This document shows positions 23,026-31,772 of a stretch of 35,173 nt of DNA, piece by piece (the first letter of the stretch is position 1; each line of letters begins with the position of its first letter). The notes below the pieces were generated by a model that saw only the letters and a program-made list of their open reading frames with translations, did no database searches and was not told the DNA's origin. The position numbers and the translations under genes are program-made. This DNA is from an uncultured bacterium (lineage in GTDB: Bacteria; Acidobacteriota; Thermoanaerobaculia; Thermoanaerobaculales; Thermoanaerobaculaceae): NCBI GenBank assembly GCA_937924755.1, contig CALEVZ010000010.1, positions 1 to 35,173 of the forward strand, read 5' to 3'.

Positions 23026-24701
23026 CAGGCCGCCTCCATGGGCAGGCTCAGCACGAAGGTGGTGCCCTCGCCCGGGGTGCTCTCGACCCGGATGTCACCC
23101 CGGTGCTCGGTGACGATGGAGTACACTACGGCCAGCCCCAGACCCGTACCGCCGGTGCGGAAGGCCTTGAAAGGTTGGAAAATCTCGCGTATCTGTGCAG
23201 CCTCCATGCCGACGCCCTCATCCCGCCATCGCACCACGTAGTGGTCACCCGCCGGAGCGGCCTCGACCCGCATCGTACCACCCGCCGGCATGGCCTGGAC
23301 CGCGTTGCGGGCCAGGTTGAAGAACGCCTGCCGGAGCTGGCCCTCGTCGGCGATAACCGGGCGGGGATGAGGCACGATCTGGGTCTCGACGAGATGGCGA
23401 GCGGTCACTTCCGGGGAATGGGAGAACAGGGTCAGCACCTCCTCGAGGGTGCGAGCCACGTCGCAGGGGCCCTTTTGCAGGGCGGGGGGGCGAGCGTAGC
23501 CCAGGAAAGACTCGATGATGGCCGACAGCCGCCGCGACTCCTCGACGATGATGCGCAGCAGCCGCTGCTCGCTGTCCCCCAGTGCCGGCAAACGGGCCAG
23601 CACCTGCGCCGCTCCGGAGATGGAGGCCAGCGGGTTGCGGATCTCGTGGGCGATGCTGGCGGCCACTTCCCCCACCGCCGCCATGCGCTGGCGCAGGTGC
23701 TCCTGGCGCTCCTCCTCGCGCACCTGGGTGAGGTCGCGGAAGTGCACCACCATACCCACCAGCGATCCGTCCTCCCCTGCCAGTGGGCTGATGCTCAAGC
23801 CCAAGGGGGGCCCCTGGTCGGCCAAGGAGCCTTCCACACGGCGCGGTGTTTGGGCTGAGCGCTCGACGTGGGAGATGATCTCGTTCCAGTCCACACCCTG
23901 CACGGGCAGGGCCTGGTGGATTGGCCGTCCCTCCAACCCGGCGGGGTCGGCGGTGATGCGGTGCGCGGCGGGGTTGGCGAGGATGATGGTGCCCCGAGGG
24001 TCGGTGGCAATCACTCCCGAATCCACCGAGTGCACGATGTCCGCCGAGAGGGCCAGGAGTCGTTCCTTGGCCAGTCTCTCCCGCACCAGGTTGGCCTCTG
24101 CCTGGTGCGCCGAGTGCGCCAGGTAGGAGGTGAGCAGGGCGACAACAGCAAAGCCCGCGGCGGTCACGAAGAGCTGGAAGGCCAGGCTCGAGCTGGAAGG
24201 CAGTGATCGGTACAGCTGCGGCAGGGGAGGGGACACCAGGCGGTAGAGGATGGCCACCACCAGCGACCCGTACAGGGCAAACGCCCCCCCCGCCGCCAGC
24301 AGGGCGCCTCGCAACCCGAAGATGAGGGCGGCCAGGCCCACGGTCACCAGGTAGAGGAAGGGAAACGGCGACCACACGCCGCCGGTGAAGTAGACGATGG
24401 CGGAAATCAGCAGCAGATCACCGGTGAGCTGGGCGGCGCCGCAGGTGCGCGCCGGCACCCCTAGCAGCTCCAGGGCGATCCAGATCAGCGACAGTAGATA
24501 CGTCGCGCCGGTAACGCGGGTGAGGGAGCCGATGGGGAGCAGCTCGTCGGTGGTGGTCTGCACCAACAGAGCACCGATCAGCAGGGCGGTGACGGCCAGC
24601 AGGCGAAGGCCGATCAACCAGCGAATGAGCTGCCTCTCCAAGCGGGAGGCGGCGGCCGGTGGCAGTGGCCGCCACTCCCGGTCGCGATTGTGATCCCTCA
24701 T
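23025..24701 (-). CDS. pilS: Sensor histidine kinase PilS
   Basis: A 558-residue membrane kinase. Six hydrophobic segments lie between about 28 and 195 (LLAVTALLIGALLV, YLLSLIWIALELL, LTGDLLLISAIVYF, FLYLVTVGLAALIFGL, ALLAAGGAFALYGSLVVAIL, LFVTAAGFAVVALLTSYLA), with little periplasmic loop, as in PilS. A PAS domain (about 215-325) is followed by the phospho-acceptor H352 in SIAHEIRNPLASISG and an ATPase domain with the N box FNLARNAVQAM, G1 DEGVGM and G2 GTGLGLAVV. It overlaps pilR by one base (TGATG) and pilC by four. In known systems PilS senses pilin in the membrane and controls PilR. Confidence 0.92.
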   Translation of the reverse strand: MRDHNRDREWRPLPPAAASRLERQLIRWLIGLRLLAVTALLIGALLVQTTTDELLPIGSLTRVTGATYLLSLIWIALELLGVPARTCGAAQLTGDLLLISAIVYFTGGVWSPFPFLYLVTVGLAALIFGLRGALLAAGGAFALYGSLVVAILYRLVSPPLPQLYRSLPSSSSLAFQLFVTAAGFAVVALLTSYLAHSAHQAEANLVRERLAKERLLALSADIVHSVDSGVIATDPRGTIILANPAAHRITADPAGLEGRPIHQALPVQGVDWNEIISHVERSAQTPRRVEGSLADQGPPLGLSISPLAGEDGSLVGMVVHFRDLTQVREEERQEHLRQRMAAVGEVAASIAHEIRNPLASISGAAQVLARLPALGDSEQRLLRIIVEESRRLSAIIESFLGYARPPALQKGPCDVARTLEEVLTLFSHSPEVTARHLVETQIVPHPRPVIADEGQLRQAFFNLARNAVQAMPAGGTMRVEAAPAGDHYVVRWRDEGVGMEAAQIREIFQPFKAFRTGGTGLGLAVVYSIVTEHRGDIRVESTPGEGTTFVLSLPMEAA

Positions 24702-25900
24702 CCGATCTTGGAGATCAGGTCGAACATGGGCAGGTACATGGAAATGACGATGCCGCCGATGACCACGCCGAGGACGAAGATCATCATTGGCTCGATCAGC
24801 TTCATCATGCCGGCGACGGCGATGTCGACTTCTTCCTCATAGAACTCGGCGATCTTGCCCAGCATGGTGTCCAACGCCCCGGTGCTCTCTCCCACCGAGA
24901 TCATGTGCACCACCATGGGAGGGAATTGCTGGGTCGCCCCCAGCGGCTCGGAGAGGGTTTTGCCCTCTTCGACCTGTTTGCGCACCTCCAGAATGGCCTG
25001 CTCGATCACCGCGTTACCCGAGGTGCGGGCGGTGATGTCCAGGGATTCCAGCAGCGGCACACCGGCCGACATGAGCGTTCCCAAGGTGCGGCAGAAGCGC
25101 GCCACGGCGATCTTGCGCAGGATAAGGCCGACCACCGGGGCCTTCAGCAGCAGCCGGTCAATCACCATCTTGCCCTGCTTGGTCTTGTAGTAGCGGTTCA
25201 CCGCCACGATGCTGGCGCCAATCAGAAGGAAGACGAGCCACCAGAACCGGCCGATGAAGTTGGACAGGGCGACGACGATGCGGGTGGGCAGCGGCAGATC
25301 CGCGTCCAGGGAGGCGAACAGCGTGGCGAAAACCGGAATCACCTTCCAGAGAATGATGTACACGACGACGGTGGCGATGGCGATGACCGTCACTGGGTAG
25401 ATCATCGCCGACTTGACCTGGGCCTTCAGCCTGGCCGCCTTCTCGATGTACACCGCCAGCCGCTGCAGGATGGTGTCCAGGATGCCGCCCGCCTCACCCG
25501 CCGCCACCATGTTGACATACAGGTCGTTGAACGCCGACGGGTGCTTGCCCAGCGCCGAGGCCAGCGAGGAGCCCGATTCAACGTCCTCGCGGACCTGCAT
25601 GATGATGCGCTGAAACGCCTTGTGCTCTTGCTGCTCGCCCAGGATCTGCAGGCACTGAACCAGGGGCAGGCCGGCGTCGATCATCACCGAGAACTGCCGC
25701 GTGAACACCGCCAGTGTCTTGTCATCGATGCCCTTGCGGAAGCGCGGCAGGGCGATCTCCTTGCCCTTTTCCTTGACCGTGATGGGTACCACTTGCTGCC
25801 GGCGCAGAACCGCCAGCACCGCCTCTTTGGAATCGGCAACCAGAACACCGCCTTGCGCTCGGCCGGCGCGGTCACGACCTTTCCATTCGAAGGTGGGCAT
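24698..25900 (-). CDS. pilC: Type IV pilus inner-membrane platform protein PilC
   Basis: A 400-residue member of the type II secretion F family, the membrane platform on which PilB and PilT act. Two T2SSF domains: the first (about 66-190) with VFTRQFSVMIDAGLPLVQCL and LYVNMVAAGEAGGILD, the second (about 270-392) with ARFCRTLGTLMSAGVPLLESL and VVHMISVGESTGALD. Three hydrophobic segments at about 167-190, 216-234 and 370-392. The N-terminal 60 residues (FEWKGRDRAGRAQGG) form the usual cytoplasmic front. GGGAGGG precedes the ATG, and the gene starts 3 nt after pilT ends. Confidence 0.95.
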   Translation of the reverse strand: MPTFEWKGRDRAGRAQGGVLVADSKEAVLAVLRRQQVVPITVKEKGKEIALPRFRKGIDDKTLAVFTRQFSVMIDAGLPLVQCLQILGEQQEHKAFQRIIMQVREDVESGSSLASALGKHPSAFNDLYVNMVAAGEAGGILDTILQRLAVYIEKAARLKAQVKSAMIYPVTVIAIATVVVYIILWKVIPVFATLFASLDADLPLPTRIVVALSNFIGRFWWLVFLLIGASIVAVNRYYKTKQGKMVIDRLLLKAPVVGLILRKIAVARFCRTLGTLMSAGVPLLESLDITARTSGNAVIEQAILEVRKQVEEGKTLSEPLGATQQFPPMVVHMISVGESTGALDTMLGKIAEFYEEEVDIAVAGMMKLIEPMMIFVLGVVIGGIVISMYLPMFDLISKIG

Positions 25901-25903
25901 TTC

Positions 25904-27019
25904 CTAGACCCTCCCGGTGGGACGCGACGCCGCCGCCGGCTGCACGACGCCGGTGCCGCGGTTGATCATGTCCTGCAGCTCCTCGGGGTTGGAGCTGTAG
26001 GACAGGGCTGTGTCCAGCGTGATGAGGCGGCGCTGATACAGCGTCGCCAGCGACTGGTTGAATGTTTGCATGCCGTGCTTGAGCTGGCCCGACTGCATGG
26101 TTGAGTAGATCTGATGGATCTTGTCCTCGCGGATGAGGTTGCGAATGGCGGCGTTGGGGATGAGAATTTCGCACGCCAGCACCCGGCCGTCGCGGCTGGC
26201 CCGGGGTAGCAGCGACTGGCAGACGATCCCCTCCAGCACCAGGGAAAGCTGGGCGCGTACCTGCGCCTGCTGGTGCTCGGGGAAGACGTCGATGATCCGA
26301 TTGATGGTCTGGGGCGCCGAGTTGGTGTGCAGGGTGGCGAAGGTGAGATGGCCGGTCTCGGCGATCCGCAAGGCCGATTCGATGGTCTCCAGATCGCGCA
26401 TCTCGCCAATGAGGACCACGTCGGGGTCCTCCCGCAGCGCCGAGCGCAGGGCGTTGGGGTAGGAGCGGGTGTCGGCGTGCAGCTCCCGCTGGTTGACCAT
26501 GGCTTTCTTGTGGGTGTGCAGGTACTCGATGGGGTCCTCGATGGTGACGATGTGCACCGGCAGCTCGCTGTTGATCTTGTCGATCATCGCTGCCAGACTA
26601 GTGGATTTCCCCGACCCGGTGGGGCCGGTGAATAGCACCAGCCCGCGCGGTTTGTTGCACAGCGTTTCGACCACCGGGGGCAGACCCAGCTCCTTGAAGC
26701 TTAAAATATCGAAGGGAATACGCCGGAAGGCCCCGGCCACGGCGCCGCGCTGCAGGAAGATATTGGCGCGGAAGCGGGCCAGCCCCTTGATGCCAAAGGA
26801 CAGGTCGAGTTCGAGGGTGTCCTCGAAGCGGTGCTTCTGTGCGTCGGTGAGCACCGAGTAGCAGAGGCGTTTGGTGTCGGGTGCGGTGAGGGGAGGCATG
26901 GGCAGCCGCTCCAGCTGGCCGTGGACGCGAATCACCGGCGATGTGTTGGTGGTGATATGGAGGTCAGTGGCGCCGCGCTCCACCATGGTTCGCAAGAGCT
27001 CGTGCAAGGTTACCGGCAT
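25904..27019 (-). CDS. pilT: Pilus retraction ATPase PilT
   Basis: A 371-residue secretion ATPase that disassembles pili and drives twitching. N-terminal PAS-like domain (1-100) opens with LHELLRTMVERGATDLHI. Walker A GPTGSGKST at 132-140, Asp box IEDPIEYLH at 160-168, Walker B VLIGEMRDLETI at 202-213, His box GHLTFATLHTN at 223-233. AIRNLIRE at 291-298 is the retraction signature that separates PilT from PilB. A purine-rich ribosome site precedes the ATG, 15 nt after pilB ends. The last 20 residues are a Pro/Ala-rich tail. This is a PilT rather than a PilU by length and by the AIRNLIRE motif. Confidence 0.96.
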   Translation of the reverse strand: MPVTLHELLRTMVERGATDLHITTNTSPVIRVHGQLERLPMPPLTAPDTKRLCYSVLTDAQKHRFEDTLELDLSFGIKGLARFRANIFLQRGAVAGAFRRIPFDILSFKELGLPPVVETLCNKPRGLVLFTGPTGSGKSTSLAAMIDKINSELPVHIVTIEDPIEYLHTHKKAMVNQRELHADTRSYPNALRSALREDPDVVLIGEMRDLETIESALRIAETGHLTFATLHTNSAPQTINRIIDVFPEHQQAQVRAQLSLVLEGIVCQSLLPRASRDGRVLACEILIPNAAIRNLIREDKIHQIYSTMQSGQLKHGMQTFNQSLATLYQRRLITLDTALSYSSNPEELQDMINRGTGVVQPAAASRPTGRV

Positions 27020-27034
27020 CGTCTGCCCCCTCTC

Positions 27035-28750
27035 CTACAGCACCGTTTCCCGCACCACCTCGTCGATAGTGGTGACGCCGTCGCGGATTTTTTGCAGGCC
27101 CGACTGGCGCAGCGTGATCATACCCTCCTCGATGGCCTTCCGCCGCAATTCTACCGCGGTGGCGCCGGAGAGGATCAACTCGCGGATATCTTCGGTGAGT
27201 TCCATCACTTCGAAGAGCCCTACCCGGCCCTTGTAGCCGGTGCCGTTGCAGCGCTCGCAGCCCCTGCCGTGGTAGAGGCGCAGGGTCGGCGCCTCGGCCT
27301 CCGAGAACCCCACCGACAGCAGCGCCTGTACCGGCGCCTCGGTTTCCTCCTTGCACTGGCTGCAGATGCGGCGCACCAGTCGCTGCGCTGCGATGACGTT
27401 GACCGAGGTGGCCACCAGAAAGGGCTCGATCCCCATGTTCATCAGCCGCGACACGGTGGAGGGGGCGTCGTTGGTGTGCAGGGTGGAGAGCACCAAGTGG
27501 CCGGTAAGCGCCGCCTTGACGGCAATTTCGGCGGTTTCGAAGTCGCGGATCTCGCCCACCAGCACGATGTTGGGGTCCTGGCGCAAAAACGAGCGTAAGG
27601 CGGCGGCGAAGTTCAAGCCGATGTTGTCCTTCATCTGCACCTGATTGATGCCCGGCAGCTGAAACTCCACCGGGTCCTCGGCGGTGAGGATGTTGACCGT
27701 CGGCGTGTTGATGCGCGACAGCGCCGAATAGAGGGTGTTGGTCTTGCCCGAACCGGTAGGCCCGGTCACCAGTACCATGCCGTAAGGCTTTAAGATGGCG
27801 TCCTCGAAGCGTTTGAGGCTCGACTTTTCAAACCCCAGCTTGGTGAGGTCGAGCTGCAGGTTCTCCTTGTCGAGAAGGCGCAGCACCACCTTCTCGCCGA
27901 ACAGCGTGGGCAGCGTCGAGACGCGAAAATCCAGATCGCGGGCTTTTCCCTCCACCTTGACCTTGAGTTTGATGCGCCCGTCCTGGGGCAGGCGCTTTTC
28001 GGCGATGTCCAGCTTGGAGAGAATCTTCACTCGCGAGACAATGGCGTCTTTAAGGCGCAACGGCGGCGTCATCACTTCGTTGAGGATGCCGTCGATGCGG
28101 TAGCGGACGCGGAACACCTTCTCGTAGGGTTCGATGTGGATGTCCGAGGCGCCGCGCTTGATGGCGTCGGTGAGGATGATGTTGACCAGGCGCACCACCG
28201 GCGCCTCCGAGGACTCCTCCTCGAGCCGATGGAGATCGATGTCCTCGCTCTCTTCGAGCAGCTCGAGCGCCGCCTCGTCCACCTGCGAGAGGTCTTCCAT
28301 CACCTTCTTGAGCTCGATCTCGCGGGAGGAGCCGAAGTGTCGGTCGATGGCGGCGCGGATCGCCTCCTCCGAGGCCACCACCGGCTCGACGCGGTAGCCG
28401 GTCATAAAGGTGATCTCGTCCATGGCGAAGATGTTGGTCGGGTCGGCCATGGCGACGGTCAACGTGGCGCCCGTCTTGTTGACCGGGATGACGTTGTACT
28501 TGCGCAGCAAATCCACCGGCACCAGCTTGGCCACCGCCTCGTCGATTTCGAAGTGGCGGAGGTTGATGGAGGGCACCCCAAACTGGTGAGAGAGGCACTC
28601 GATGATGTCTTCTTCGCTGACGTAGCCGAGGCGCAATAGGACCTCGCCCAGACGCCCCCCGAGACTGCGTTGCTCCTCGAGCGCCTTGTTGAGCTGATCC
28701 TGCGTAATGAGTTGTGCCTTCAAAAGCAGATCGCCGAGTCGTAATGCCAT
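27035..28750 (-). CDS. pilB: Pilus extension ATPase PilB
   Basis: A 571-residue ATPase that drives pilus assembly. The N-terminal MshEN-type domain (1-150: LGDLLLKAQLITQDQL, GGRLGEVLLRLGYVSEEDI) is the kind that can bind cyclic di-GMP. Walker A GPTGSGKTNTL at 330-340, Asp box TAEDPVEFQLPGI, Walker B NIVLVGEIRDFETAEIA, His box GHLVLSTLHTND. A zinc site is made of C463, C466, C498 and C501. AAGGGAG lies 5 nt before the ATG. The 85-nt gap to waaC contains TAAAAT (28794-28789 on the minus strand) as a possible -10 but no convincing -35 or sigma-54 site. It heads the block pilB-T-C-S-R. Confidence 0.96.
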   Translation of the reverse strand: MALRLGDLLLKAQLITQDQLNKALEEQRSLGGRLGEVLLRLGYVSEEDIIECLSHQFGVPSINLRHFEIDEAVAKLVPVDLLRKYNVIPVNKTGATLTVAMADPTNIFAMDEITFMTGYRVEPVVASEEAIRAAIDRHFGSSREIELKKVMEDLSQVDEAALELLEESEDIDLHRLEEESSEAPVVRLVNIILTDAIKRGASDIHIEPYEKVFRVRYRIDGILNEVMTPPLRLKDAIVSRVKILSKLDIAEKRLPQDGRIKLKVKVEGKARDLDFRVSTLPTLFGEKVVLRLLDKENLQLDLTKLGFEKSSLKRFEDAILKPYGMVLVTGPTGSGKTNTLYSALSRINTPTVNILTAEDPVEFQLPGINQVQMKDNIGLNFAAALRSFLRQDPNIVLVGEIRDFETAEIAVKAALTGHLVLSTLHTNDAPSTVSRLMNMGIEPFLVATSVNVIAAQRLVRRICSQCKEETEAPVQALLSVGFSEAEAPTLRLYHGRGCERCNGTGYKGRVGLFEVMELTEDIRELILSGATAVELRRKAIEEGMITLRQSGLQKIRDGVTTIDEVVRETVL

Positions 28751-28835
28751 GCAACTCCCTTCGCGCCTTTCCCGTTACAAGCGGAACGATTTTAGCATCC
28801 CATCGCCGCGCTCCGGCATCGTGCGTCTGGACATT

Positions 28836-29822
28836 CTAACTCCGGCTGGCGGTAAAGGTGGCCATGGCGGTGGCGGCCACCGCTGCCGGGGTGAGAGCCG
28901 GCGCCGCGCCGGGGCGGCCGTCCAGGAGGGCGACGCGGCTGCCCCGCGCTCCCGAGCGCCGCGGGTCGGTGTCCAGGTGAAACATCACCGTGGGCACCCC
29001 GAGCGCGGCCGCCAAGTGGGCGGGGCCGGTGTCACCACCCACCACGCCACGTGCCCGCGCCAGATAGGCCGGCAGTTCTGCCAGGGGCGTTGGCGGCGCC
29101 AGATGCACTCTGGCCGCCGCAGCGACGGCCATCGCCAGGTGGTGTTCCGCCGGGCCCCACAGCACCTCCACCTCCCACTCCGCGTCGGCCAGGCGCCTCG
29201 CCAGCTCGATCAGCGAACCCGCCCCCCAGGTTTTGCTGGCGCGCCCGGTGCCGGGTAGCAGCATTACCGGGCCCTCTTCGGCGGCGTGGGGGTGGATCGG
29301 TGCGCTGCGGGGGAGGAGGAACCGGCCGTCCGGCCACGCCCCCCAGGGCGGCTCGACGCCCAGCGCCGGCAGCATGGAGAGGGCGACATCCACCGCGTGG
29401 CGACGGGGTCGAGGCGACGGGGAGGTTTCGCTGTAGAAGAGACCGGCCACCCGCTCGCGCCGCACCTCGGCGGCCAGGCCGATGCGCCGCGGCGCTTTCG
29501 CAAGGGCGGCCCAGATGGCCGACTTCACCAGTCCCTGGGGATCGAGGGCGACCTCCGGTGGGCCCTGGCGGAGAAGGGTCACGACCCCGCGAATCTCCCC
29601 CAGGGTGTGCGCCCCTGGCCGTCGCCGCCAGCGACGGGTGGCGACAGGCACTGCGCAATCCACCGCCGGATGGGGCGCCACCAGGGGCAGGTACTGCTCC
29701 TCCACCACCCAGGTGAGATGGGGGCGGGGCGAAAGCCGCGCCAGCGCCTCCACCAGGGGCCAGGTGTGCACCACGTCCCCCAGGGACGACAGGCGGGTGA
29801 GGAGAATGCGCGTTGCTCTCAC
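28836..29822 (-). CDS. waaC: Lipopolysaccharide heptosyltransferase I
   Basis: A 328-residue GT9-family glycosyltransferase that adds the first heptose to Kdo in the inner core, from ADP-heptose, at the cytoplasmic face of the membrane. Matches WaaC: RILLTRLSSLGDVVHTWPLV at the start, HLTWVVEEQYLPLV, VAPHPAVD, VATRRWRR, ALDPQGLVKSA and GLFYSE in the acceptor half; LPGTGRASKTWG and GGDTGPAHLAAALGVPTVMF in the nucleotide half. GTG at 29822 overlaps the rfaE2 stop by 4 nt (GTGA). The longer upstream frame overlaps rfaE2 and is not used. The product uses ADP-heptose made by the genes just upstream. Confidence 0.93.
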   Translation of the reverse strand: MRATRILLTRLSSLGDVVHTWPLVEALARLSPRPHLTWVVEEQYLPLVAPHPAVDCAVPVATRRWRRRPGAHTLGEIRGVVTLLRQGPPEVALDPQGLVKSAIWAALAKAPRRIGLAAEVRRERVAGLFYSETSPSPRPRRHAVDVALSMLPALGVEPPWGAWPDGRFLLPRSAPIHPHAAEEGPVMLLPGTGRASKTWGAGSLIELARRLADAEWEVEVLWGPAEHHLAMAVAAAARVHLAPPTPLAELPAYLARARGVVGGDTGPAHLAAALGVPTVMFHLDTDPRRSGARGSRVALLDGRPGAAPALTPAAVAATAMATFTASRS

Positions 29823-30334
29823 ACCCGGGGAGGAGGCGAACACAAGTGCGCGAAGCGCCGCACGATCTCGCCCACCAGGTCGGTGGTGGCGTGGTTCTTG
29901 GGGTCGCCACAAATGGCGGTGGTCCCTCCCCACTCGGCCACCACCGCCCGCTCAGGAACGCTTTCCACCGTGTAGTCGGTGCCCTTGGCGTGGATGTGGG
30001 GGCGAATGTCACGCAGCACCTCGCTCACCGTGGATTCGTCGAACACCACCAGGTAATCGACGCAGGCCAGGTGGCTGAGCAGCTCCACCCGCTCCTCCGC
30101 AGGCACCACGGGCCGACCGGGCCCCTTCAGCCGCGCCGCCGAGGCGTCCGAGTTGACAGCCACAAACAGCTTGTCGCCCAGGGCGCGGGCGGCCGCCAGG
30201 TAGCGCACGTGCCCAACGTGCAGGAGGTCGAAGGCGCCGTTGGCCAGGACGATGACGGCGCCCTCCTGGCGCAGGGCGGCGGCGCGCCGGCGGGCGGTGG
30301 CGCGATCGAGCAGTTTGGCGGAGGGATCAATCAT
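29819..30334 (-). CDS. rfaE2: D-glycero-beta-D-manno-heptose 1-phosphate adenylyltransferase
   Basis: A 171-residue cytidylyltransferase-fold enzyme that joins heptose-1-phosphate and ATP to give ADP-heptose. The signature ANGAFDLLHVGHVRYL (HxGH at the nucleotide site) is followed by LFVAVNSDASAARLKGPGRP, VVPAEERVELLSHLACVDYLV and AKGTDYTVESVPE. Corresponds to the C-terminal half of E. coli HldE; here it is a separate gene. It overlaps rfaE1 by 8 nt and waaC by 4 nt. The last 20 residues after IVRRFAHLC are a short variable tail. Confidence 0.95.
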   Translation of the reverse strand: MIDPSAKLLDRATARRRAAALRQEGAVIVLANGAFDLLHVGHVRYLAAARALGDKLFVAVNSDASAARLKGPGRPVVPAEERVELLSHLACVDYLVVFDESTVSEVLRDIRPHIHAKGTDYTVESVPERAVVAEWGGTTAICGDPKNHATTDLVGEIVRRFAHLCSPPPRV

Positions 30335-31337
30335 GGAGAAAAGTCGCCGCTTCCACGGCGCGGTGCAATTCGGGACGGGTCAGGGTGGCGGTGCCGTGCT
30401 TCATCACCACGATGCCGCCGGCCAGATTGGCCAGCGCCGCCCCCTGCGCCGGCGACGCTCCCGCGGCTAAGGCGAGGGTCAGAGTAGCGAGCACGGTGTC
30501 GCCGGCGCCGGTGACGTCGGCCACCTGGTCGGTGCCGTACACCGGCAGGTGCAGGGGGTTCTCCTCCTCCTGCACCAGCGTCAATCCCTCGCGGCCGCGG
30601 GTCGCCACGATGAACGACGCGCCCAGGTGGCGCCGCAGCTCCTCGGCGGCGGCGGCCACCTCGGCGTCGCTGTGCAGCGCCCGGCCGGCGGCGGCCTCCA
30701 GCTCTTCGAGGTTGGGAGTGGCGCCATCGATTCCCCGTAACTCTTGGAGGCCGAAGCGGGAGTCGGCCACGATGCGGGTACCGACCGGCAGCTGGTGGCG
30801 GAGGGCGGCCACCCCTCCGGCATCCACCACCCCGTAGCCGTAATCGGAAATCGCCGCGGCGGCACAGCTCGGCGCCAGCCCAGTGAGGGTGGCGTGCAAC
30901 CGCTTTCGCACAGCGTCGTCGTCGCCCAGCCAGTCTTCGATGTCATAGCGCGCCATCTGGTGCTTGAGGGACCCGGCGCCGCCCCCCAGCAGGCGAACCT
31001 TGGTGACGGTGCGGTAGCCGGGGGCGACGATGATGCTCCCGGTGGACACCCCCACCTGTTCCAGGGCGACCAGCAGCGCGCGGCCCGCCTCGTCGTCCCC
31101 CACCGCGCTGACCGGCACCACCTCCCCCCCCAGCGCCGCCAGGTTGGCCATGGCGTTGCTGCCGCCGCCGGGGACGCAGCGCTCGCCCTCCCAGCGCAGG
31201 ATGATCACCGGCGCCTCCCGGGAGATGCGCTTGGGGGTGCCGAGGATGAAGCGATCGAGGACGGCGTCGCCGTACACCAGCACCCGGCGGTGGGGGAAGG
31301 CGTCGATGAGGGCGTGGAGGGCGGCGCGCTCCAGCAT
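30327..31337 (-). CDS. rfaE1: D-glycero-beta-D-manno-heptose-7-phosphate kinase
   Basis: A 336-residue PfkB/ribokinase-family kinase, equivalent to the N-terminal half of HldE; it phosphorylates heptose-7-phosphate at C1. VLVYGDAVLDRFILG at the front, CVPGGGSNAMANLAALGG (the PfkB first signature), LKHQMARYD, ADSRFGLQELRG, TPNLEELEAA and the anion-hole motif DVTGAGDTVLATL with the catalytic Asp. The frame remains open for 79 codons upstream, but that part belongs to the decayed ABC gene; the ATG at 31337 is where kinase homology begins. No clear ribosome site; TACAAT lies 6 nt before the ATG and could make a leaderless transcript. Confidence 0.93.
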   Translation of the reverse strand: MLERAALHALIDAFPHRRVLVYGDAVLDRFILGTPKRISREAPVIILRWEGERCVPGGGSNAMANLAALGGEVVPVSAVGDDEAGRALLVALEQVGVSTGSIIVAPGYRTVTKVRLLGGGAGSLKHQMARYDIEDWLGDDDAVRKRLHATLTGLAPSCAAAAISDYGYGVVDAGGVAALRHQLPVGTRIVADSRFGLQELRGIDGATPNLEELEAAAGRALHSDAEVAAAAEELRRHLGASFIVATRGREGLTLVQEEENPLHLPVYGTDQVADVTGAGDTVLATLTLALAAGASPAQGAALANLAGGIVVMKHGTATLTRPELHRAVEAATFLHD

Positions 31338-31772
31338 GGCGGGATTGTACAGGGGCGCCACGGCGGGCCGGGCGGCCAGATCGGAGGGCAGGCCGGCGCC
31401 GGTGGGGGCGGCCTTTACCTTGGTGGCCCGGCGGGCGCAGGGGCGGCCGGCGAGGGCGTGGTGCAGCTGGAGGAAGCGGGCCATGGCGCGCCGTGGAAAG
31501 ACGAGCCGCTGCGGGGGCTGGCCGAGGCGCCCGCCCACCGACAGGGCGCAGGAGTCCCCCACGAACACCCGCACCGTCCCGGCGGTGGAAAAGATCAGGC
31601 TGAGGACTTAGGAGAGCAGCGTGGTCTTGCCGGCGCCGTTGGGCCCCACCAGGCCCAGGACCTCGCCGGCGCCGGCGGTGAGGATCACCCCATCGAGGGC
31701 GAGGCGGCGGCGGGAACCCCGGCAGAAGGCCCGGGAGAGTTCGGGGACCTCCACCACCGGTGCGGTTGCCAT
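31338..31772 (-). pseudogene. ABC-transporter ATP-binding protein, truncated with in-frame stop
   Basis: Starts at 31772, overlapping the lpxK stop by one base (TGATG), so it was once part of this operon. The first 54 codons are a normal ABC ATPase front: VVEVPELSRAF, LALDGVILTAGAGEVLGLVGPNGAGKTTLLS with intact Walker A. A TAA (31610-31608) then interrupts, and the same frame continues with AGTVRVFVGD and a Q-loop-like LGQPPQRLVFPRR, then FLQLHHALAG. No signature LSGGQ, Walker B or H-loop follows before rfaE1 begins. A broken exporter ATPase (NatA/ABC-2-like) fits best. It is not MsbA, which would have a fused membrane domain. Confidence 0.75.

Noticed and set aside
24659-26104. 481-codon plus-strand open frame opposite pilC and parts of pilT and pilS
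   Set aside because: Spans several well-defined minus-strand genes and shows only His/Asp/Gln-rich shadow sequence.
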